A stretch of 64,000 nt of DNA from Globodera rostochiensis (Eukaryota; Nematoda; Chromadorea; Rhabditida; Heteroderidae), in contig JAEVLN010000007.1 of the NCBI GenBank assembly GCA_018350325.1, positions 1,889,109 through 1,953,108 of the forward strand, in the 5' to 3' direction. A model generated the notes under the pieces. That model was not told where the DNA came from, did not search any database, and worked only from the letters and a program-made list of their open reading frames with translations. Shown piece by piece: positions 46,682 through 56,785 of this stretch. Position 1 is the first letter of the stretch. Each line of letters begins with the position of its first letter. A program made the translations under genes and the position numbers.

Positions 46682-47105
46682 TCACAAACTCAGCGATTTG
46701 CTGCGATCCCCCGAGGAAAAAACGTTGAGGATAAAGCTGTAATTATGTAGTAGAGAATCGCAGGAAGTTGTCGCAAACGCCATATCATCGCCCCGCGACA
46801 TCGCTTTAGGCAAAAAACCTTTGAAATAAGCTGAAAATTTAAAAATGGAATAAATAAAGCGTAAGTTTAATAAAATCTGTTTATTTATTTTCAAATCCCT
46901 CAAAAATTGTTTTTCAACTCCCATTAATGTGACAGAAATATTGCCAAATTTTTCCTAAATTAACGTTAATAATTGTAAGTGTATTTCCAATTTTACAAAC
47001 CCAAATTCTATTCCATGCTCTGTAAACTCTTTTTTGGACTCGATGCCAAAGTTCTTGAAATCTTCGATTCGACATGCACACAGAATTTATGAGCTTTGTC
47101 ATCAC
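46682..47105 (-). CDS. Possible small two-exon gene, unrecognised
   Basis: On the minus strand, 47105 starts MMTKLINSVCMSNRRFQELW..., and a second open stretch follows a TTTTCAG acceptor near 46832 (AYFKGFLPKAMSRGDDMAFA to DRSKSLSL and TGA at 46682). The join was not resolved in phase and no family is recognised. It may be spurious. Confidence 0.22.
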
Positions 47106-47149
47106 TATAGCTGTGGGCTGCAGAAATTGTTTTTGATGCGGATTCAGGA

Positions 47150-49130
47150 AAACTATAGACTTTTCAGTACCGTGCCCAAGTGAGGCCCAGCAGCGAGTTG
47201 CGGTGCACTTTGGCAGTTTTACTGTTACGAAATTTTTTCTTTTTACTTCAATCGCTTAGCGCTTGCTGGGAGGATTTTAAGTTGGAATGTTTCCGACAAG
47301 TTCGTAACCGAACACTTTTTGATCCGGACAAAACTGTGGTCTGCAAAAATTGGCAAAAATTGCTGGGTCGGAGTGCCGAATTTTGTTTTTTGACCCTAAC
47401 TTTTTTTGCTTTATCAGCAGCTCTTAGCTGTCTTTTGCATTGTTGTAGATCTTTGAAGCTGCGTCGAATGGTGTACTGTATGCGCTTGTGTGAGTTTGGC
47501 GTTTTGCACTAGGCGAGTTTGAAATTTTGGCGAATTTTAACCATAACTTTGCGGGGATTCACTTTAGCGGAAAACCGAATGCACTTTCAAAACCCAACTT
47601 TTCAAGAGCTTTCGAATGATGTAAACTTTCCCAGTCAAAATTCTTCATCTAAGCTTTGGCTGGGGATTTGGCGCTGGGATGGCCGAGTGGTGAGCGCTGG
47701 GGGCTGGGGTGGCCGCTGGCTGGGGGTTCGGACCCCCGTGCCTGAAATCTTTTTTTTTGACTTTGTACGCATCTCTATAGTGGGGGGAAAAATTTGTAAA
47801 ATCATTTTAAATTATTCCCGACTTTTTAAAAATATTTTTATGGGCTTATTGGGAGTTTTTTCATTTTTTCCCCCAGCCAAATTGGGTGAATATTTAAAAA
47901 ATTCATAACTTTGCTCAACCTTGAGCAATCTCAATTATTTTTATATCATAAAACGCAGAAAAATTAGCTTCATTTTTTAGTTAAAGTAATATTATGTTAA
48001 GTTTGAAACTCAAAAAGTTGTAGTAAATTTTGAGTAAAAAATGCATTTTTCACAAAAAAATACATAACAATTTTTGAAATGGAGTTATTCAAAAAGTCGC
48101 TAATTAGAAAAATAGCTAATTTTTTTCTCTATAAGTTAGTATTTGGGTTCATTCCAATAGCTCTGCGCTGAACGGAGTTACAAGAGTATAAGTGTTTTTG
48201 GAGTTCAAAACCAAAGGGGGGACCCTTTTGGTGGGTAATGGGAAAAAAATTTTTTTTTGACTTTCCCCGCCTCTTTATTGTGGGCGAAATAATTCCTAAA
48301 TATGTTTTATCTTATTCCCGATTTTTTAAAAATATTTTTGTGTGTTATTTTGAAATTTTTCAAATTCTCATTTTTTTGGTTGCCAAAATTGGTGGAATAT
48401 TTGAAAAAATTCATAACTTTGTTCAAACTTGAGAGATGTTCATAATTTTTATACCATAAAATGCAGAAAAATAAGCTGCATTTTTTAGTTAAAGAACTAT
48501 TGGCTTATTCAAGAAATTCATACTGTTGTAGTAAATTTTGAGCAAAAAATGCATTTTTCACAAAAAATTCATAATAATGTTTAATTTCAAATTCTGTTTA
48601 ATTACATAAATAGCTCATTTTTTGCTCTAAAAGAAAGTACTTGAGTTGATTCCAAAAGCTCAGCATTGAACGGACTTATAAGAGTATAAGTGGTTTTGAC
48701 TTTCAAACCCAAAGGGGGGACCCTTTTGGGCTCCAGGATAAACTTGGAACTCCTCTCAAAAAAGAATTTGAGCTTTTGGAGACCGTAGCCGCGCTGCAAG
48801 TTGTGCATTACTGAAGCAACTTTTTATCGCGCATACAGGAAAACTATAGACTTTCCAGTACGGTGGACAGGTGAGGCCCAGGCGCCGAGTTGCGGGTAGA
48901 AAGCATAGTTTTACTGTTACGAAATTTTTCCTCTTTGCTCTAATCGCTTAGCGCTTGCTGGGAGGATTTTAAGTTTCGGAGTGTCCATTTTCGTTTTTTT
49001 GTCCCTAACTTTTTTCCCTTTATCAACAGCTCTTTGGTGTCTTTTGCATTCTTGTAGATCTTTGTGAGCTGCGTCGAATGGTGTACTGTATGTGCCAAAC
49101 AGGTTTTGGAATTTTGCATTAGAAGCGTTT
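47150..49130. repeat. Diverged large direct duplication
   Basis: The segment at about 47150-47275 ('aactatagacttttcagtaccg', 'cgcttagcgcttgctgggag') recurs at about 48838-48970. 'gctgcgtcgaatggtgtactgtatg' recurs at 47458 and 49067. Inside, about 47795-48060 is also duplicated at 48275-48560 ('ttattcccgattttttaaaaatattttt', 'cataactttg'). These are copies of one dispersed element or local tandem duplication. No coding sequence is supported. Confidence 0.6.
47668..47757 (+). repeat. tRNA-Ser/Leu-like SINE head with T-run end
   Basis: TGGCCGAGTGGTGAGCGC is a perfect class-II tRNA A box and GGGGGTTCGGACCCCC contains a B box in a strong stem. A variable-arm-like insert (gtggccgctggctgg) lies before the B box, and TTTTTTTT follows. 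The acceptor stem is weak and the anticodon loop is G-rich and degenerate, so it is more likely a SINE or pseudogene than a working tRNA. Confidence 0.5.
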
Positions 49131-49149
49131 GAAATTTTGATTTGGTCTT

Positions 49150-49795
49150 CTCACAAAGTCGTCCGGGCCAGAATTTGCCTATAGGTTTCCGAAAAGCCAG
49201 TTCGAACCAGAATTTGTTATTTGATGTTCTGGAAATCAAGTATGCACCAGAATTTGCTGGTCCGGAAAGCCAACTGGACTAGAATTTGGTGTCCGGAAAA
49301 CCAATATAGACCAGAATTAGCAGTACGAACCAGAATTTGTTATTCGATGTTCTGCAAATCCCGGGTGCACCAGAATTTGGTGTTCCGGAAAGCCAGGTGC
49401 ACCAGAATTAGGCTTCCGGAAAATCGCACCAGATATTGTTATTTGTTGTTCTGAAAAACCAGAATGCACCAGAAGTTGCTATTTTAGGTTCTGGAAATCA
49501 AGCATGCACCAGAATTTGGTGTTCCGGAAAACCAATATAGACACGAATTAGGTTTCCGAAAAGCCAGTTCGAACCAGAATTTGTTATTTGATGTTCCGGA
49601 AATCCGGATACACCAGAATTTGGTTTCCCGAAAAGTCAGAATGAACCAGAATTTGATGTTCCGGAAAGTCAGTTGGACCGGCATTTGGTGTTCTGGAAAG
49701 TCAGCATGCACCTGAATTTGGTGTTCCGTAAAGTCAGGTGGACCAGAATTTGGTGTTCTGGAAAGCCAGTACGAACCAGAATTTGTTATTTGACA
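49150..49795. repeat. Minisatellite, about 36-40-bp unit
   Basis: About 16 imperfect copies of 'ccagaatttggtgttccgga' plus 'aagccagttcgaa', with 'ttgttatttgatgttctggaaat' variants. Units vary in length and order. Not CRISPR: no constant-repeat/unique-spacer pattern. Confidence 0.8.
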
Positions 49796-50665
49796 CAAAA
49801 CAAGTAAAATGTGTGGCAAAACACACTGTCATTTAATCCAAACAAAAACACAAAACATGTAAAATGTGGGAAACACACTGTCATTTAATCCTAACAAAAA
49901 CACAAAACAATCAAAATGTGTTGAAAACACAAACATTCAGCCATTTAAACCAAACAAAAACACAAACAAGTAAAATCTTTGGAAAGCACAAACATTCAGG
50001 CATTTAATCCGAACAAAAACACAAAACAAGTAAAATGTGTTGAAAACCCAAACATTCAGCCATTTAATCCTAACAAAAACACGACAAGTAAAATGTGCTA
50101 AAAACACAAACATTCAGCCATTTAACCCTAACAAAAACACATAACAAGGGAAATGTTTGGAAAGCACAAACATTCAGTCATTTAACCGAACAAAACACAA
50201 ACAAGTAGGTAAAATGTGCTGAAAACACAAACATTCAGCCATTTAATCCGGACAAAAACACATAACATGGAAATGTTTGGAAAGCACAAACATTCAGGCA
50301 TTTAATCCAAACAAATACACAAAACAAGTAAAATATGTTGAAAACACACTGTCATTTAATCCTAACAAAAACACAAAACAATCAAAATGTGTTGAAAACA
50401 CAAACATTCAGCCATTTAAACCAAACAAAAACACAAAACAAGTAAAATGTGTTGAAACACAAACATTCAGGCATTTAATCCGAACAAAAAACACAAAACA
50501 GTAAAATGTGTTGAAAGCACAAACATTCAACCATTTAATCCTAACAAAAACACAAACAAGTAAAATGTGCTGAAAACACAACCATTCAGCCATTTAATCC
50601 TTGCAAAAACACATAACGAGGGAGATGTTTGGAAAACACAAACATTCAGCCATTTAATCCTAAAG
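49795..50665. repeat. Minisatellite, about 60-bp unit
   Basis: About 14 copies of a unit containing 'cacaaacattcagccattta', 'atcctaacaaaaacacaaaa' and 'caagtaaaatgtgttgaaaa'. It starts directly at the end of the previous array, sharing the 'aaaacaagtaaaatgtg' junction. Frames in both strands are by-products. Confidence 0.85.
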
Positions 50666-52084
50666 CAAAATTCAGTCCCCGGACTATAACTCGTCGGCCA
50701 TTGCTCGTAGCTGGATGGAGTCATGAGTTGAAATGTAGAGTTTTTCGAGCTCTATCGAATGGTGTAGGTAACTTTTATGACAGCCCACCTAAAAGTTCAA
50801 CAAAAACACACACGTCTGTGCACTAGCAACGAAGTCCTTAAGCGCTTTGCGCTTTTTCCCATCAACATCCCACCGTCAATTTGCACCCCCGTCAGTTCCT
50901 ACCTAGTTTATTGTATAAATTAATAATTATATTTAAATTACTTTCTTACAATGTATTTAATCTTGCTGGCATAGACTGGAAAAATGTGTTCAATTTCATT
51001 TTCTTCCTCCGTTTCGTGGGCTCCATGTGATTTTTTGCATTTTTGGTCTACTTTAAAAATTGGTTTGCGCCCATACGGTTTCCCGATTCCATATAAAGAG
51101 GCAAAACGCCACTAAATTATGTATAATACGCCTTTTTTTTAATATATTTTAACTACAATTTGGTTATATTTTAACACAATTTGATTTCCAAGTCCGCCGC
51201 AAAGTCCTCCCCAAGTTGCATACAAGTATTTGTTCAAATTTTTTGGGAAAAGCCTGTAATTTTGTTAAATAAAATTTCACAAACAAATATTCTGAAAGTT
51301 AGATATAAAAGGCAGAATGTTTTAAATTTCAAATATATTATATTTTACCTTTCATATTCCTGTGCCGTTACACTTGCTTTGCACATTCTTGACCAATCAT
51401 TTTTCTTCTCATTTTCGATTTTCACTCAAATTTTTTCAGCAATGTTTAACTAGCTGGTCTATCATTCCAGATTTAGTATTAGTTGTGGATTTTTTTAATG
51501 AAATTTTTAATTGGAGTGTGTTATAATGCACATAAAACATTCCATTTGTTTATAAAATAAAATATTATTTATAATATACTATAGTTTATTTTAAAAAAAT
51601 ATTTTGATTTGAATTGTTTAATCATTTGATAAAAAATTGATCCGATCATAATTTAATCATGTTACAAACATTGATTTGAGCATTATCACAAATAGACATT
51701 TTGTGGAAATCTGGTACTGACCAGGTAAAAACAAGTCACTTTTTAAACGATTAAAGCAAATTTGAATGTTTTACGCGCGATTTTTAATTGGGGGGAGGGA
51801 ATAGGTCCGGTGATGCCGATTTATTCACTGTTTAGGTGCCGCCGTCAGGATGAACGTTCACAGACCGAAACCTTAAATGCGTTGGTAACAAAATTATCAG
51901 CTCTTGAAAGAAAAATTGTTTCAGCATTATATTTCAACATTTCAGATTTTTTCTTAAAAAAATACTTCCATTATTATTAATAAAAAATTTAAATAAAAAT
52001 TAGTTTACTTTGTCTAAATTTAAATTAGGTAGTTTCCTAGATTTAACTATTAGGCTTATCAACAAAATTTTTTTGTGTGTGAAA

Positions 52085-52838
52085 CTATTCGGACAGGTTG
52101 TTGTCGTTGGCGGCGGTATATCCGAAAATAGCCCATTTGATGATCCCTCTTAACGGATGTGGAAGTTTCTGTACAATCCAACCAATTTTGAGCATAACAA
52201 TGATGTTTCGCTTAATAATCCTCCGTACACCAAAATCGATATTAAAAAATAAAAATATTTTGATAAAACATACATTTAATAGCATTAAGAAGTTAAAAAA
52301 AAATTTCTTTAAAATATTCGAAATCAACTAAAAAAACAAATAAACACCCTAATTTATTTAGTTAGCTATTGTTAATAAATTTCATTGGATTCTGCACAAT
52401 TAATTTTGAGTTTACCAAAAACAATATCAGCTTAATTTAAATTTGCTATTTTTTCCTCTTCTTCTACATATAATGCAATTACTTTTATTAAATAGTTTTA
52501 TCAATTTGCATCAATCTTTCTTTAGGTTTCGTCTGTTGTTCACATTATCCCGCCGCCCCCATCCTAACAAAATTTCTCTGCTGTTGATGGAAGAGAAATC
52601 TTCGCACGATGCCCCAAATATCGCGGATTTGCTGCATTTTCGCCGAAATTCGACCCCGATTCCACCCCCAATAATGTTGATCATTTTGGGTCATTCTTTC
52701 TCTAATAGGGTGTAATATATGGGATTTGGTCATCAATTCCTCGAAGAAATTTCTTTCTTCATGTGTACTTGCAATTTCATCCGAAATATAGGAGAATTTG
52801 ATTTTTATGTAATAAAAACAAATTTTTATTAATAACAT
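52085..52838 (-). CDS. Possible small gene, unrecognised
   Basis: On the minus strand, 52838-52545 encodes a plausible mixed-composition protein (EIASTHEERNFFEELMTKSH, then QNDQHYWGWNRGRISAKMQQ, WGIVRRFLFHQQQRNF). A GT after RNF may splice to an acceptor near 52222 and continue IIVMLKIGWIVQKLPHPLRG to NDNNLSE and stop at 52085. Codon use looks coding, but start and splice sites are uncertain and no family is recognised. It would be divergent from the lipocalin gene with almost no spacer. Confidence 0.35.
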
Positions 52839-52898
52839 TTATTAAGTTTAAATAATAATAAAATTTTTTACTTCTGGATTGATTTTTAAATTTTAAAT

Positions 52899-52900
52899 AG
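52899..52900 (+). promoter_or_regulatory. Probable trans-splice acceptor of the lipocalin gene
   Basis: TTTTAAATAG ends five bases before ATG at 52906; no upstream coding exon is apparent. Confidence 0.45.
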
Positions 52901-52905
52901 AAAAT

Positions 52906-55900
52906 ATGTTGGGACAATTTTTTATTTTCTCATTTTGCTTGTTCACGTCGATCTTTGGCCAGCCTCCTACACCACAGTCATTCCAATACGAACCTCAGAC
53001 GCAGAATGGACAATCGCAGAAAACTGTTATTATGCGATTGGAACCGGTAAAGGATTTAATCAAATTTATCTAGACAAAACCTTTGTTATTAACAAGAATA
53101 AAATACCTATGCGTCATTTTCTTCAAAAATTTAAAAAATAAGTACTAAAATCCTGAAATTTATTTGCAATTAAATTAATAAACCAATCAATGAAAATTAT
53201 TTTTAAAAATATTTGATGCCACTTTAGCTTCCAACGAAACCGTCATTTATGCGCCAGGCAGATCCGCCTCGTGCCGTACCGCAGGCCCCAACTCGACACA
53301 TGCCATCACCAGCGAAACAGTCTCCGCCAATCAGTGCTTCGCCAGCACGATCATCGGCGGCATCAGTCGCAGCACAAGTAAAGAAATTTTTTTATTAATT
53401 TTTTATAATTCAATTTACTTTTAAAAATTTGCACCATTTCTCATCAACTCATTTGCAGAATTTGTTCCCCACTTATTTAAAAAAAAATAGAATATTCCGA
53501 GTGTGTCCACACCAAGTCCAATCGCAGCCCTACAGCCAGTTTTGCCTTTAAACCCAACTCAACAGAAATTCAGTGCGCGTGAAGAAGCAACGCCACCTCC
53601 AGCACCACCAAGTAAAAATTTATATTTAAAAAAATAAAATAATTTTTTACAATTAAGTGAACATACCGACAGATGTGCAAAATCAACTGATTAAATTCCT
53701 TGGTCTTGATTCATTCGGTAAATGAGTTTTAATAAATTACACATTAATACATTTAAAATTTAATAGGAATTCCTGGTCTTACTGGAAGCCATCCTGAAGG
53801 ATTTGCCGGTGCCGTAAAAGAACTTCGTTCGGCAGGGATTCCTGTTCAGGGAATGCCATTGGAACATATAGGAGGACAAACTGTCCATGCGCCTCAGGCA
53901 ATTTATATATAATTTTTTTAATAAATTGATTTCTCATTTATAAAAATAAGAAAACAGATGCTTTCAATGTTTAGTAATTTTTTTATACATTCATTTATTG
54001 TTCAGAATGAAGCGCTTGTCCAAGCAAACCCCAAATTTGGCAACGAGTTGAACACTTTTATCGAAAGTGCCAAGGCACCATTCAATCCATCCGGCAGCAG
54101 TGCTCCGTAAATTTAATTAGATAATTTAAAAGGTTATTGTAAGATTAAATAACATATTTATTAAGCTTACCGGATGCAAAACCGGGCGAAAATGGGCTAA
54201 TTGGATTGTTGAGCACTTCAGTGCGAAAAATTGTGAAGGACAGTAAGCAAGAAAATATTACATATTACTAAAATTTATTCCGAATTATTTATTCTATTGC
54301 TATATATTTTGGGAATAAAAAATAATTTAAGCTGGCATGGCGGATGCACTGTCCAACTCATTGCCGAATTTGCTTGGTACTAATAGTGGCACAAATGGAG
54401 CGACGGATACCAAATCAATTGCTTCGGCACTTGCAAACGCAGCGGAATCTACTTCTTCCACTGCTGGCGGTTCAACAGCACCAGCCGCATCTAGTGGCGG
54501 AACCGGTAAGATTTTAAAATTAAATGAATAGTGCCAGATGTATGTTTTTAGGAATTCGTCGTCAACAATCCCCGGCAGAGCGTGCCATTGCTGGGTTTGC
54601 ATCGGCTTTGGGTGGTGGTGGCAATGCCAACGGACCTGCGCATGCAGGACTTCCGAGAATTCCTGGTCAAATATTTTGCCTGTTTTAGGACTAAAACAAT
54701 AAATTCTAATTTTAATCAAAAATTACCTTGTAATTTTTTATTCTTAAGGTATTCCAATTTTACCCGGAGGCATCCCAAGAAATTCCCAGGGCCAGATTGA
54801 TGTGGTCCAGCTTATCGGTAAAATTTGCTCAAAAATGAACATTAAAACAAACATTAGGGTCCATTACACGACGAGTGTCAAATGGAACAACATTGGCTGA
54901 TGTGATCCCACCGGATCACTTGCAAACATTGGCAGACAATGTCACGGATGCTTTACTCCCGTCAACGCCTGAAGACTTTGAGCTCAGCAAATTTATGGGA
55001 CGATGGTTTGAGGGTATGAAAATATTCTCATATTTTATGCTTTTAAATGCTTTTCTTAGTTCGGTATTTTGCTTAAAATACCTTTTTTCTACCACTTTTA
55101 ATTGAAAGCAAAATAATTTTTAAACAATGCAGGTATAAACAGCCCAAGGGCAACAGAACAGCGTTGCATTGTTCATCACTGTAATAAAAATTTGTATATA
55201 TTATATAAATTTGGCTAATACAAATAAAATATTTTCTATTTTACACATTATTATTATTTTTTAGATGGAGGCCTGACTAAAAACGAAAAAACAGCCACAT
55301 TTACTGCACTGAAAATTTATCGAGATGGCAGCGAATTTGGTGCTGTCAAATATTCCATTGGCTACGCTTTCCGTGCCGGAAACAAGGATGCCATGCTTCA
55401 GCTGCATAGTTCGGAGAACTCGGATGCCCAACCATGTGAGAAAACTTGGAAAAAATTAGTTTACTTCAATTCGTCAATTATTTTTAAATTTTATTTTTAG
55501 TTTGGGTCTACAAATTGGGGCCTGAAGGCACTGACCCGTTCGGCAACAAACAATATGAATATGCCATAATCAGGTCGGTGCCTCCCTCGGTGCTCAATCT
55601 TTTGCGCCGCTACATTTGCGCCGGCACATTTGCGCCGATACATTTGCGCCGGCACATTTGCGCCGATACATTTGCGCCGATACATTTGCGCCGGCACATT
55701 TGCGCCAGTGACATTTGCGCCGGCAAAGTCTTAACTATTTTTATCTGCTTTTTGTCAGGGTTAATTTTTTCGCACTTGGGGGTTCGCCTAAGCACTCTGC
55801 GGTTTTTTATTTTTGAGTTTTTCTTTTATTTTTAATTTTTTGCAAAAAACTGAAGAAATATCAAAACATTTGAATTCCCATACAAGTTATATACCAATCG

Positions 55901-56613
55901 ACTCTGCGAACCCTAAGTCTAGGGTGCTTAGGCCTAAGCCTAACAAACCCCTGAGCTCAGGGTGGCTTAGGCCTAAGCCTAGCGAACCCATAAGTGCGTA
56001 AACATTAACCCTGACAAAAAGTAGACAAAAAAATTGTTAAGACTTTGCCGGCGCAAATGTGCCGGCGCAAATGTATCGGCGCAAATGTGCCGGCGCAAAT
56101 GTATCGGCGCAAATGTGCCGGCGCAAATGTAGCGGCGCAAAAGATTCCGGCGCAAATGTGTCGGCGCAAAAGATGCATCACACCTCCTCCCTCCACTGTT
56201 TTAATTTAAAATAGGGATGCATGCTTCCTTTTAGTAACTGGGTGAAATATCCCGTGACTGTGTTAGTCAGAGATCCGGACTCATTCAAGGTAAATTATGC
56301 TTTATTATAATATGTACCTTAAATATAATTTTTTTATTTTAATAAAAAGGACAATTTACTAAAGATTTAATTATAAACAATATTAGGCCAAGCACGAGGT
56401 GGAGGTATTGCGTTGGTTGGAGGACCAAGGCTTCATCAACGGCTTTATCCGAGCTTTTAACATGCTTCAACCGGCTAGGTAAGCTCATTTGTCTAAAAAT
56501 AAAATTTGTTTAATATTAACTACTTTAATAATGATCACACAACAAATAAATTTAGCTATGGTTCTTGTCAATACGCGGACAATACCTTCGAGTTATTTGG
56601 TAGAAAAAGATGA
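52906..56613 (+). CDS. Secreted protein with disordered N-terminal half and lipocalin-like domain
   Basis: Likely binds a small lipophilic ligand outside the cell. Seventeen exons in continuous phase: 52906-53046, 53228-53377, 53491-53611, 53658-53717, 53767-53897, 54006-54106, 54166-54242, 54332-54505, 54552-54665, 54749-54817, 54858-55013, 55133-55180, 55265-55435, 55501-55573, 56235-56289, 56387-56478 and 56556-56613 (596 residues). A signal peptide (MLGQFFIFSFCLFTSIFG) is followed by about 400 residues rich in Pro, Ser, Ala and Gly, with repeated GIPG/GIPxLPG phrases at exon joins. From about residue 420: FELSKFMGRWFEGINSP, the lipocalin G-x-W motif; then EQRCIVHHYGGLTK, a mid barrel strand set, YPVTVLVRDPDSF, a C-terminal helix (VEVLRWLEDQGFI) and a late Cys (GSCQYADNTFELFG) that could pair with the first. 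The intron after 53897 has a GC donor. The 55574-56234 intron holds a foldback element. AATAAA is at 56683-56688. The lipocalin call is by motif and layout. Confidence 0.85.
55589..56185. mobile_element. Foldback element with 'acatttgcgccgg' arms inside lipocalin intron
   Basis: The left arm (55589-55760) has about ten 'acatttgcgccggc' units and then 'ctttttgtcagggttaa'; the right arm is its inverse (55995-56185). Ends read GGTGCTCAATCTTTTGCG and, inverted, AGGTGTGATGCATCTTTTGC. The 8-bp duplication is CCTCCCTC (55581-55588 and 56186-56193), beginning only eight bases after the splice donor. The centre has 'ttaggcctaagcc' words. Same architecture as 43236-44103 and 45613-46248. Confidence 0.85.
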
Positions 56614-56785
56614 AAAAATATGTTCAATCAATTTGAGACATTTATCGTTCGATTGATTTTAACTAATATTTCTCAAAATATTAATAAATTTCTCTTTTTC
56701 GTTTTCATTTTGTGTCAGCACAAAATCGCTAAAGGTCAAAACCCTAATAATTTTACACACTTGGGGAACCAATAATCGGGTACCT
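56614..56785. other. 3' flank of the lipocalin gene
   Basis: AT-rich spacer with the gene's poly(A) signal (56683-56688), ending at the first satellite unit. Confidence 0.6.

Larger units (their letters stand above)
43035..52905. other. Long gene-poor, repeat-rich stretch
   Basis: Outside the features listed separately, 43035-43235, 44104-45612, 46249-46680, 50670-52080 and 52330-52540 are AT-rich with no supported gene. Short open frames at 44536-44772, 46352-46561, 51181-51453 and 51762-51980 lack splice context or recognisable residues; the last encodes a plausible short helix (LVTKLSALERKI) and may be an exon fragment. Confidence 0.5.

Noticed and set aside
47668..47757. Functional tRNA-Ser gene
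   Set aside because: A and B boxes are good, but the anticodon loop is degenerate and the acceptor stem does not pair well.
49150..50665. CRISPR-like regular repeats
   Set aside because: Whole units, not just short direct repeats, are similar; there are no unique spacers and no cas genes; the setting is eukaryotic.
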